This document shows positions 23,239 to 30,428 of a DNA stretch of 31,058 bases, one piece after another; the first letter of the stretch is position 1; every line of letters begins with the position of its first letter. Source of the DNA: an uncultured Bacteroidaceae bacterium (GTDB lineage Bacteria > Bacteroidota > Bacteroidia > Bacteroidales > Bacteroidaceae). A program made the translations under genes and the position numbers. The notes beneath the pieces are model-generated. The model saw nothing but the letters and a program-made list of their open reading frames with translations, did no database searches and was not told the origin of the DNA. The DNA lies in NCBI GenBank assembly GCA_934426255.1, contig CAKRYD010000028.1:1-31058 (forward strand). The letters run 5' to 3'.

Positions 23239-24639
23239 CTAATATTGGTGCTTTGCCAGAAACTCTTCAACGTCGCTTACGTGATAGGGAATCCTGTCAC
23301 TTCCCAGAAAGCGTGCACCGGTTTTCGTGATGAGCAGGTCGTCTTCGATGCGTATGCCACCGAAGTCTTTGTATTTGTTGATTACATCAAAGTTGAGGAA
23401 TTCCTCGTTGGTGTGGTTGCTTTCCCACAAATCGATGAGTGCAGGTATGAAATAGATGCCGGGCTCATCGGTGACAACGAAGCCCTCTTGCAGGCGGCGT
23501 CCCATGCGCAGGCTGGCTGTGCCGAATTGGTCGGACGGCTGTATTTCATCGTCAAACCCCACATATTTCTGACCCAAGGCCTCCATGTCGTGTACGTCCA
23601 TACCCATCATGTGGCCCAGACCGTGAGGCAGGAACAGGGCATGAGCCCCCGACTTGACAGCCTCTTCCGTGTCGCCTTTCATCAGCCCCAGCTCCTTGAG
23701 ACGGTTGGTCATGTGGCGGCAGATATCCATGTGTACGTCATACCACAGCACACCCGGCCTGGCCGACTTGAGTGCCAGGTCGTGGCATTCTTCTACAATA
23801 GTATATATCTCTTTCTGACGGGCGGTGAATTTGCCGCTCACAGGTGTAGTGCGCGTATTGTCGGAACAGTAATGGTTGATGGTTTCTGCACCGGCATCGC
23901 ACAGCAGAAGCCGGCCATTCTCTAATTGTGCATCGGTGGGGCAGCCGTGCATCACTTCGCCATGTGTGGTGACGATGGAAGGGAACGATACCATGGCTCC
24001 AAACGCTTCGGCAATGCCGCTTATCATACCTCCGATGAAGTGTTCGGTGACACCGGGCTGACAAAGCTTCATGGCTGTGGTGTGCATCTTGAAGCCTATG
24101 GTGCATGCACGTTCTATTTCTCTGATTTCATCACTGCTCTTTGTGGAGCGCAGTTGTACGATGGCTTTGATCAGCTCTACCGAAGCTGCGGCCTGCAACT
24201 CCGAGGCCTTTATGCCCAGTAACTCCTGCAGCAACATCTGATGGTCAAAACGGTAGGGCGGCACAAAGTGGATTTTGCGCCCTTCGCTCCTGGCCTTTTC
24301 AATGAAAGAACGGAATTCTGCAAGGTTGCCGTGCTGCTCTATGCCGGCCTTTTCGGCCATATCGGCAATGCTGTCTACCGACCCGAACCAGATGATATCG
24401 TCAATGTCAATGTCGTTTCCAAACAAATAGTCCGTATCGTTGTCGACATCTATGATTCCGACAAGCCCGTCGCGCTTCGCTCCAAAGAAATAGAGAAAGC
24501 AACTGTCTTGCCTGAAGGTATAGCAATTGTACGGGCCATTTACCGGACTGTCGTTATTGCCTAAAATCAAAACTATGCCGCCCTTTACTTGCTCTCTCAG
24601 GGCTGCTCGCCGTTTGGTATAAGTATCTTTGTTAAACAT
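23239..24639 (-). CDS. pepP: Xaa-Pro aminopeptidase (aminopeptidase P, M24B)
   Basis: A 466-residue cytoplasmic metallopeptidase that removes N-terminal residues before proline. The N-terminal creatinase-like domain (about 1-175) starts MFNKDTYTKRRAALREQV. The pita-bread domain holds all five metal ligands: D248 and D260 (LLLCDAGAETINHYCSDNTR), H343 (LPHGLGHMMGMDVHD), E392 (VVTDEPGIYF) and E432 (GGIRIEDDLLIT). A longer start at 24663 is rejected because it would fall between the -7 element and the predicted transcription start. It is the first gene of a unit with a C1 peptidase. No signal peptide is seen. Confidence 0.94.
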   Translation of the reverse strand: MFNKDTYTKRRAALREQVKGGIVLILGNNDSPVNGPYNCYTFRQDSCFLYFFGAKRDGLVGIIDVDNDTDYLFGNDIDIDDIIWFGSVDSIADMAEKAGIEQHGNLAEFRSFIEKARSEGRKIHFVPPYRFDHQMLLQELLGIKASELQAAASVELIKAIVQLRSTKSSDEIREIERACTIGFKMHTTAMKLCQPGVTEHFIGGMISGIAEAFGAMVSFPSIVTTHGEVMHGCPTDAQLENGRLLLCDAGAETINHYCSDNTRTTPVSGKFTARQKEIYTIVEECHDLALKSARPGVLWYDVHMDICRHMTNRLKELGLMKGDTEEAVKSGAHALFLPHGLGHMMGMDVHDMEALGQKYVGFDDEIQPSDQFGTASLRMGRRLQEGFVVTDEPGIYFIPALIDLWESNHTNEEFLNFDVINKYKDFGGIRIEDDLLITKTGARFLGSDRIPYHVSDVEEFLAKHQY

Positions 24640-24660
24640 GCGTGTAGTATTTTGATAGCA

Positions 24661-24690
24661 CAAAGTTACAATAAAAAACCGGAATACAAA
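24661..24690 (-). promoter_or_regulatory. Promoter of the peptidase operon
   Basis: On the minus strand, TTTG (24690-24687) and TAACTTTG (24668-24661) are 18 nt apart. The predicted start near 24656 gives a leader of about 17 nt before the ATG at 24639. Confidence 0.65.
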
Positions 24691-24887
24691 GTAATTGTAC
24701 CAATGTCATGGAGTTGGAGACACAATTCCGGGATTTTTCATGGAAGGCCTGCACCCCCTTTTGCTACGTATCCGCATAGGCCCTCCGGTAAAACCCAACA
24801 TGTCAATAGCAGCTGCCAATACCTATGAAAACGCCTGCTTTAGGATTTGTTTTATTCAAAAAGGCTTTTTTGTTTTGTACCAAGCTC

Positions 24888-24915
24888 TTTGTAATCGAAA
24901 AATCTGTTATTTTTG
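24888..24915 (+). promoter_or_regulatory. Promoter of the aldose-epimerase-like gene
   Basis: TATTTTTG (24908-24915) fits the -7 consensus. TTTG at 24888-24891 is a -33 candidate with short spacing (16 nt). The leader would be about 18 nt. The 24691-24887 stretch between the divergent promoters shows nothing else recognisable. Confidence 0.5.
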
Positions 24916-24937
24916 TAATTGGAAATAAAACAGTCTT

Positions 24938-25873
24938 ATGGATGAGCTAAATAACAAGTGGCTTCATGTGGAAATTAGCGAAGTTGGAGCCGAGATGTGT
25001 CGCATCGTTGGTCTGCGCACCAAAAATGAATATATATGGAATGGTGACCCACAGTATTGGGATCAGCATAGCCCTTTATTGTTTCCTCTCGTTGGAAAAC
25101 TGCGTGACGGCAAGGCATTGATAGATGGCAAGGTTTATGAAATCCCAAAACACGGCTTCGTAAGCAGGGAACGTTTTGAACGCATTTCCTCCACAGCCAG
25201 CAGCGTAACCTACCGTTTGGAGAGCAAACCGGCTATGCATCGCATATATCCGTTTCCCTTCCGGCTGGATGTCACCTATAAACTGCGTGCCAACCACATT
25301 GCCGTATCTTGGACAATACTTAATACAGGTCTCAACCTCATGCCTTTCCACATTGGCGGTCACCCTGGCATTAACTATCCCAATTTTGACCCGCAGGCAA
25401 AGGTCAAAGCCTATGCTTCATTCCGTAAGCCTTCGCCAATAGAAAGTGCCTCCGTGTGCGACACCGGCTGCTTGGGCCCCGATCGTTACGACTTGCCCTT
25501 GGAAAGCGGCTTCCTGCCAATCACCGATGAATGCTTTAGCAACGACGCAATTATCATCGATGAAAACCAAGTGGAAAATATCAGTATCTTCGATGCCAAC
25601 AAGAACCCATATGTATCTATGGACTTTGATGCACCGGTTTTGCTGCTGTGGTCTCCCTACGGTGTTAATGCCCCCTTTGTTTGCTTAGAGCCGTGGTATG
25701 GACTTTGTGATGCAGAAACATATAACGGAGAGTTTGCCAACAGGCCTTATACAAATCTGGTAGAACCGGGTCATCAAATAACCTTGGGCTACACACTCTA
25801 TTGTGATGCCGAAGTGACACCCGATGCGCTGTCAACCAAAACCCGCAGGTCAGCACAACAGCAACCCAAATAA
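24938..25873 (+). CDS. Aldose 1-epimerase family protein (LacX/YeaD-like)
   Basis: 311 residues of the galactose-mutarotase fold. The likely catalytic residues are visible: H72 (IPKHGFVSRERF), H142 (PFHIGGHPGINYP) and E251 (FVCLEPWYGLCD). The PLLFPLVGKLRDG block and the overall length match the LacX-like subfamily better than GalM. Such proteins interconvert anomers of aldoses or sugar phosphates; the exact substrate is unknown. The last residues (STKTRRSAQQQPK) are a basic, low-complexity tail encoded by a short repeated sequence that recurs just beyond the stop. The gene is divergent from pepP and convergent with the MFS gene, 8 nt apart. Confidence 0.9.
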   Translation: MDELNNKWLHVEISEVGAEMCRIVGLRTKNEYIWNGDPQYWDQHSPLLFPLVGKLRDGKALIDGKVYEIPKHGFVSRERFERISSTASSVTYRLESKPAMHRIYPFPFRLDVTYKLRANHIAVSWTILNTGLNLMPFHIGGHPGINYPNFDPQAKVKAYASFRKPSPIESASVCDTGCLGPDRYDLPLESGFLPITDECFSNDAIIIDENQVENISIFDANKNPYVSMDFDAPVLLLWSPYGVNAPFVCLEPWYGLCDAETYNGEFANRPYTNLVEPGHQITLGYTLYCDAEVTPDALSTKTRRSAQQQPK

Positions 25874-25887
25874 CCCGCAGGTTAGCA
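25840..25887. repeat. Short direct repeat at the 3' junction of convergent genes
   Basis: AACCCGCAGGTCAGCA (25840-25855) recurs as AACCCGCAGGTTAGCA (25872-25887), with one difference and 32 nt between copy starts. The first copy encodes the end of the epimerase; the second spans the gap and the last codons of the MFS gene. Confidence 0.7.
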
Positions 25888-27087
25888 AAATCCCTGCAAG
25901 CCCTGACCTTCTCTTGTCTGTTTGCATAGCATCAGAATGCAAATCAAGCAGACAAGAGAACCTGTGGCTATAACAATTCCCGACGATATGGCAATGTTGC
26001 CGACAGCCACGAGCGGACTTGAAAGGGCACCTGCCACAAATCCTGATGCGCCGAAAATGGCACTTGCCGCTCCGGCATTTGCCCTTTCGCTATCCAAGGC
26101 GATGGCAGTTAATGACGGCTGCATAAGGCCGAAAGCAACCATCATGTAGATGTATGTTGCCATCAGGGCAGGCAATGGAAAGTGACCTGTCAGGCAGACA
26201 GATATGGCAATGGATGACAGAAAAAGGTGAAGTGCCCCATGCTTCAGGCTTGTCGATGGGTGCTTGAAGCGTGTTGAAACGGCTGAACCAACGCCAATCA
26301 TGAGCGCGTTGATGCCGAAACAAAGGCTGAAATGGAACGGTGAAAGCCCATATTCGTGCTGAAGAATAAACGGCGAAGAGGCTATGTAGCCGAAAAAAGC
26401 AAAGAAACAGAACATGGTAGAAAGCACACATAATGCAAAGCACCGGTTCTTGAATACATGAAACAAGTTGGCATACACGTGTATAAGACTCTTATGAATA
26501 CGCATTTCCGGCAACAAAGTTTCACTGAGGAAAGCACTGCATATCACAAGAACAATGCCTACAGCCAACAATATGCCAAACACACCCTGCCATGAAGCAA
26601 TGCCCGCCATCAAGCCACCTATGACCGGTGCGCAAACAGGAGCGATACCATTGATGGCGGCCAGTATAGCCATAAATGCGGCCAATTGGTTCCCGCTGTA
26701 CATGTCGGTAGCAATGCTCTTGGATATCACAATGCCGCCGGCACCGGCCACGCCTTGCAGAAGGCGCATGGCATTGAACATGATAATATCAGAAGCTAAA
26801 ATGCAGAAAATGGATGACAGACTGAACAGGAGCATCGATGCCACTAAAATGTTCTTTCTTCCATATTTGTCTGTAAGAGGCCCGATGAATATTTGCCCTA
26901 TGGCAAGCCCTATCATGCCCATGGTCAGGCTCAAGGATGCGTTGGATGCCGTTGTGTTGAAGTAGCCGGCCATCTCAGGAAGTACCGGTAAATAAAAGTC
27001 TGTTACAAACGGGCCGAATGCCGTCAACATTCCTAAGGTAGTCGGAACAAAAATCTGTATGTCTTTCTTCATTCTTTTGCGTTTCAA
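25882..27087 (-). CDS. MFS transporter, Bcr/CflA drug-resistance type
   Basis: 401 residues with twelve predicted transmembrane segments. The start of the fold (PTTLGMLTAFGPFVTDFYLPVLPEM) is the typical helix 1 of DHA1 Bcr/CflA exporters with its acidic residue. Motif A is GPLTDKYGRK between helices 2 and 3, and the motif C-like block is AINGIAPVCAPVIGGLMAG in helix 5. The family exports drugs and other small molecules such as bicyclomycin, sulfonamides or cysteine by proton antiport. Substrate here is unknown. The start could instead be the ATG at 27072 (MKKDIQIF); a near-consensus -7 element (TAATTTCG, 27103-27096) does not decide between them. The C-terminal codons form a long inverted repeat. 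Confidence 0.9.
   Translation of the reverse strand: MKRKRMKKDIQIFVPTTLGMLTAFGPFVTDFYLPVLPEMAGYFNTTASNASLSLTMGMIGLAIGQIFIGPLTDKYGRKNILVASMLLFSLSSIFCILASDIIMFNAMRLLQGVAGAGGIVISKSIATDMYSGNQLAAFMAILAAINGIAPVCAPVIGGLMAGIASWQGVFGILLAVGIVLVICSAFLSETLLPEMRIHKSLIHVYANLFHVFKNRCFALCVLSTMFCFFAFFGYIASSPFILQHEYGLSPFHFSLCFGINALMIGVGSAVSTRFKHPSTSLKHGALHLFLSSIAISVCLTGHFPLPALMATYIYMMVAFGLMQPSLTAIALDSERANAGAASAIFGASGFVAGALSSPLVAVGNIAISSGIVIATGSLVCLICILMLCKQTREGQGLQGFC
25909..25960. repeat. Long inverted repeat inside the 3' end of the MFS gene
   Basis: TTCTCTTGTCTG (25909-25920) pairs perfectly with CAGACAAGAGAA (25949-25960), and the adjoining TTTGCAT (25921-25927) with ATGCAAA (25937-25943). Only 5 unpaired bases interrupt the 19-bp stem. 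It starts 36 nt past the epimerase stop and may act as a transcription end barrier for that gene while still encoding the MFS C-terminus. Confidence 0.6.
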
Positions 27088-27171
27088 ATGGCTCGCGAAA
27101 TTACCAAAAAAGTAAGAATGAATCTAATGCCGGCTTTGGAGTTTAACATAAAGAGATGTTAAAAACAAAGC

Positions 27172-27219
27172 ATAAGAAAGCCAGTTTGCAAAGGCTTGTT
27201 TGCAAACCGGCTTTCTTAT
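27172..27219 (-). terminator. Intrinsic terminator of groES-groEL
   Basis: A 21-bp stem with one mismatch (27172-27192 with 27199-27219, core AAAGCC/GGCTTT and GTTTGCAAA/TTTGCAAAC) and a GGCTTG loop. On the minus strand it is followed by a T-rich stretch (GCTTTGTTTTT). It lies 17 nt after the groEL stop. Confidence 0.8.
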
Positions 27220-27235
27220 AAAGTGCGTTTATTGA

Positions 27236-28864
27236 TTACATCATGCCGCCCATGCCCTGTGGAGGAACCGGCATTGCAGGATGTTCTTCTTTCTTGTCGC
27301 AAATGATGCATTCTGTGGTTAAGAACATTCCGGCAACAGAAGCAGCGTTTTCAAGAGCTACACGAGTAACTTTTGCAGGATCAACTACACCAGCCTTACG
27401 TAAGTCCTCAAAGACTTCTTTCTTGGCATTGAAACCTTCATTGCCTTTGCACTCACGAACTTTGTTGACGATGACGGCACCTTCCAAACCTGCGTTATGG
27501 CAAATTTGACGCAAGGGCTCTTCAATCGCACGGCGAACAATAGCAATACCTGTTGTCTCGTCTTCGTTGTCACCTTTCAATCCTTCCAAAGCTTTCTGAG
27601 CGCGAATATAGGCAACGCCACCACCTGTTACGATACCTTCTTCAATGGCAGCACGAGTGGCGCATAATGCATCGTCGCAACGGTCTTTCTTTTCCTTTTG
27701 CTCTGTTTCGGAAGATGCACCGACTTCGAGTACGCAAACACCACCTGACAACTTGGCCAAACGCTCTTGCAACTTTTCTTTGTCGTAGGAAGAAGTCGTG
27801 TTGGCAAGTTCATTGCGGATTTGCATGATACGATCTTGTATGTTCTTCGAGTCACCGGCTCCGTTGACAATCGTTGTATTGTCCTTGTTGACAGTAACTT
27901 TTTCGGCACTACCTAACATGTCGATGGTGGCCTGTTCGAGCTTTAAGCCTTTATCTTCTGAAACGACAACACCGCCTGTCAGGATGGCAATGTCTTCCAG
28001 CATGGCCTTTCTACGGTCACCGAAGCCGGGAGCTTTAACAGCACATATTTTCAACTGAGAACGCAAACGGTTTACAACCAAAGTTGTCAAAGCTTCCGAA
28101 TCAACGTCTTCGGCAATAACCAACAGAGGGCGTCCGCTTTGTACGGCAGGCTCCAAAATAGGCAGGAAATCTTTCAGATTAGAAATCTTCTTGTCATAGA
28201 TCAAGATGTATGGCTTTTCCATAACGCATTCCATCTTTTCAGGATCTGTGATGAAGTAAGGTGACAGATAACCGCGGTCAAATTGCATACCTTCTACTGT
28301 CTTCAGCTTTGTTTCGCTTGACTTCCCGTCTTCAATGGTGATGACACCGTTTACAGTGACAGCACGCATACCATCGGCAATAAGCTTACCAATCTCAGGG
28401 TCGTTGTTGGCTGATATAGTTGCAACTTGTTCTACTTTTTCGTAGTTGCCGTCCACTTGTTCAGCTTGTGCTTTGATTTCTTCAACGACTGTGGCAACAG
28501 CCTTGTCAATACCGCGTTTTACATCCAACGGATTAGCACCGGCTGCAACGTTCTTCATGCCTTCTGTCAGGATGGCTTGTGCAAGAACGGTTGCTGTAGT
28601 TGTACCGTCACCGGCGTCGTCACCGGTCTTGCTGGCTACACTCTTCAGCAATTGTGCACCTGCATTCTCAAAGGAGTCTTCCAATTCGATTTCCTTTGCT
28701 ACGGTTACACCGTCTTTGGTGATTTTAGGCGCACCGAATTTCTTGTCGATAACCACATTGCGGCCTTTCGGGCCTAATGTTACTTTAACGGCATTTGCCA
28801 AAGCGTCTGCACCGTTTTTGAGCAATTCGCGTGCATTAACGTCATATTTAATCTCTTTTGCCAT
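27236..28864 (-). CDS. groL: Chaperonin GroEL (Hsp60)
   Basis: 542 residues, full length. It is the large ring subunit of the ATP-driven cytosolic folding chamber. All signature blocks are present: VTLGPKGRNVVIDKKFGAP, the ATP-site segment GDGTTTATVLAQAI, the apical domain (PYILIYDKKISNLKDFLP), the family pattern AATRAAIEEGIVTGGG (here ATRAAIEEGIVTGGGVAY) and the glycine/methionine tail ending GMGGMM. It starts 31 nt after the groES stop with no promoter between them, so both are transcribed together. The GroEL sequence is of Bacteroidales type. Confidence 0.98.
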   Translation of the reverse strand: MAKEIKYDVNARELLKNGADALANAVKVTLGPKGRNVVIDKKFGAPKITKDGVTVAKEIELEDSFENAGAQLLKSVASKTGDDAGDGTTTATVLAQAILTEGMKNVAAGANPLDVKRGIDKAVATVVEEIKAQAEQVDGNYEKVEQVATISANNDPEIGKLIADGMRAVTVNGVITIEDGKSSETKLKTVEGMQFDRGYLSPYFITDPEKMECVMEKPYILIYDKKISNLKDFLPILEPAVQSGRPLLVIAEDVDSEALTTLVVNRLRSQLKICAVKAPGFGDRRKAMLEDIAILTGGVVVSEDKGLKLEQATIDMLGSAEKVTVNKDNTTIVNGAGDSKNIQDRIMQIRNELANTTSSYDKEKLQERLAKLSGGVCVLEVGASSETEQKEKKDRCDDALCATRAAIEEGIVTGGGVAYIRAQKALEGLKGDNEDETTGIAIVRRAIEEPLRQICHNAGLEGAVIVNKVRECKGNEGFNAKKEVFEDLRKAGVVDPAKVTRVALENAASVAGMFLTTECIICDKKEEHPAMPVPPQGMGGMM

Positions 28865-28895
28865 GATGTTTTGTGTTTAAATGTTGTTTTGTGAT

Positions 28896-29168
28896 TTATT
28901 TGAGAATGGCCACAACGTCGCTTTGACGCATGACAAGGTATTTTTCTCCTTCATACTCTATTTCCGTTCCGGCATATTTACCGTAGAGGACATTATCGCC
29001 TGCTTTCAAAATCATAGGCTCGTCTTTTTTGCCTTCACCAACTGCAACGACTTTTCCTTGCAATGGTTTTTCTTTTGCTGTATCAGGGATGATAATGCCG
29101 CCAACTGTTTTTTCTTCAGCAGGAGCCGGAGAAATAAGAACTCTGTCTGATAATGGTTGAATGTTCAT
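28896..29168 (-). CDS. groS: Co-chaperonin GroES
   Basis: 90 residues, normal length, the lid of the GroEL chamber. The N-terminus MNIQPLSDRVLISPAPAEEK leads into the mobile loop (TVGGIIIPDTAKEKPLQG) that binds GroEL with its hydrophobic tripeptide III, followed by the GKVVAVGEG and GDNVLYGKYAGTEIEYEG strands. It is first in the groES-groEL operon. Its upstream region lacks a clear Bacteroidetes -7 element but contains a perfect sigma-54-type motif. Confidence 0.98.
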   Translation of the reverse strand: MNIQPLSDRVLISPAPAEEKTVGGIIIPDTAKEKPLQGKVVAVGEGKKDEPMILKAGDNVLYGKYAGTEIEYEGEKYLVMRQSDVVAILK

Positions 29169-29233
29169 AATTTGTATGTTTAAGTAATATAGTAATCTCT
29201 ATAATGATTCTTTTTTGAAATCATTTTGTGAGT

Positions 29234-29250
29234 TGCAAAAAGCGTGCCAA
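29234..29250 (-). promoter_or_regulatory. Sigma-54-type -24/-12 promoter motif upstream of groES
   Basis: On the minus strand, TTGGCACG (29250-29243), four bases CTTT, then TTGCA (29238-29234). This equals the consensus TGGCACG-N4-TTGCW with the invariant GG and GC 12 nt apart. The predicted transcription start near 29223 gives a leader of about 55 nt before groES. A perfect palindrome AACAATATTGTT (29249-29260) overlaps its upstream edge and could bind a regulator. Confidence 0.65.
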
Positions 29251-29304
29251 CAATATTGTTTTGGGCTTTAAATTGCCGTTTTCAGCCACGACATGCCACT
29301 TTTG

Positions 29305-30426
29305 TCATGGACGGATGGGTGCCCATAGAGAGCTTTCAGGTAGTTTCCGATTAAACAGGAATGGTTCTGCTGTGAAGCGTCCGGCGTGTTGCCCTTTGTC
29401 ATAAAAGGCTCCTGACAGCACGTTTGTGTGCCGATGCTTGTCAAATTCCGAATGATATGCGTCTTTTTCACGAAGCTCCATGTCCTTGGGCATGTTGATG
29501 AAAGAATAAACCAAAGGCCCTTTTTGCAAGACTGCTTTTGAGGGGTTGTCTTTTGGAATGATTCTTATGATGGGTACCGGCATCTGTATACCTATGATAT
29601 CGGTGTCGCTTAGTATTTCTTCGATTACCAGATAGCCGTTTTCTTCCTTAGGCTTTAGTCTGTTGCCGTTTAGCATTATCGCGTAGGATGGCTGTTGTGT
29701 CTTGCATATATAGTTGGGGAGGGTAAGTGCAGCATCTTTTTTCAACCATTCCGGCAATCTGAAATGAAAAACGATGTGTTGTTGCTTCTTTTCGTTGAAC
29801 TTGAATTGCAGGATGGTTTGATAGTACCAAGGCGTACTCGTCATGGTGATGAGATTGAAATCGAGTTTCTCGGTTTTGATGTGCGCCTCACTTCGGATAT
29901 ACATATTTATATATACGTGTTCGCCGGAAGTGGCAAGGGCATATCCTGCTATGCCCGCTAAGGTTTGGGCTGCTTTTTCTCCATCAGTGTTTTTTTCGTT
30001 CTGCCATCCGCAAACACCGTTGTAAAGGGCGCGCGACATGACATCGGCATAGCGTGCATCTCCTGTGGCCCAAGCCAGGCAAGCACTTTCTTCGGCCAAA
30101 TCGATGGCAGACTGCAATTTGCTTTTATCGCTTTCGGTTTTGATATATCCGCATACATCCAGATTCTGTATCTTTTTTGCCCATGCCGCAGACAGCTTTT
30201 TTATTTTCTTTGAACTCAGTCTTTTTTCTGAAAAAGGAACAGCTTCAGTGTTGGGATGAGCCTTGAATGCATCTTGCTGTTGTCCATGCCAAAAGAAGTC
30301 TTGTACGATAATGCTGTCTGCCGGAACAGGAGTGAGAGGCAGTTTAACACTGCTCTTCAGGTCTTTTTTTGCAGAGGCGATGACCGTTGCCAGCAGCAGA
30401 ATGCATAAGGGAAACAGACGTGTCAT
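29305..30426 (-). CDS. Secreted GH127-like protein, truncated and probably non-catalytic
   Basis: 373 residues with a signal peptide (FPLCILLLATVIASA). The sequence resembles pieces of family GH127 (beta-L-arabinofuranosidase-like) proteins: the helix LAWATGDARYADVMSRALYNG, the strand block GYALATSGEHVYINMYIRSEA, the C-terminal beta-sandwich block GYLVIEEILSDTDIIGIQMP with VPIIRIIP and the LQKGPLVYSF strand. Family members are usually 600-800 residues. Most of the helical catalytic barrel is missing here, and the cysteine pair expected just before the LAGIAGYALATS segment is absent, with charged residues (DGEKAAQT) instead. It is 2 nt after the AlkD-like gene on the same strand. I read it as an exported, enzymatically inactive derivative or binding protein; distant homology to another family is possible. 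Confidence 0.6.
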   Translation of the reverse strand: MTRLFPLCILLLATVIASAKKDLKSSVKLPLTPVPADSIIVQDFFWHGQQQDAFKAHPNTEAVPFSEKRLSSKKIKKLSAAWAKKIQNLDVCGYIKTESDKSKLQSAIDLAEESACLAWATGDARYADVMSRALYNGVCGWQNEKNTDGEKAAQTLAGIAGYALATSGEHVYINMYIRSEAHIKTEKLDFNLITMTSTPWYYQTILQFKFNEKKQQHIVFHFRLPEWLKKDAALTLPNYICKTQQPSYAIMLNGNRLKPKEENGYLVIEEILSDTDIIGIQMPVPIIRIIPKDNPSKAVLQKGPLVYSFINMPKDMELREKDAYHSEFDKHRHTNVLSGAFYDKGQHAGRFTAEPFLFNRKLPESSLWAPIRP

Positions 30427-30428
30427 CT

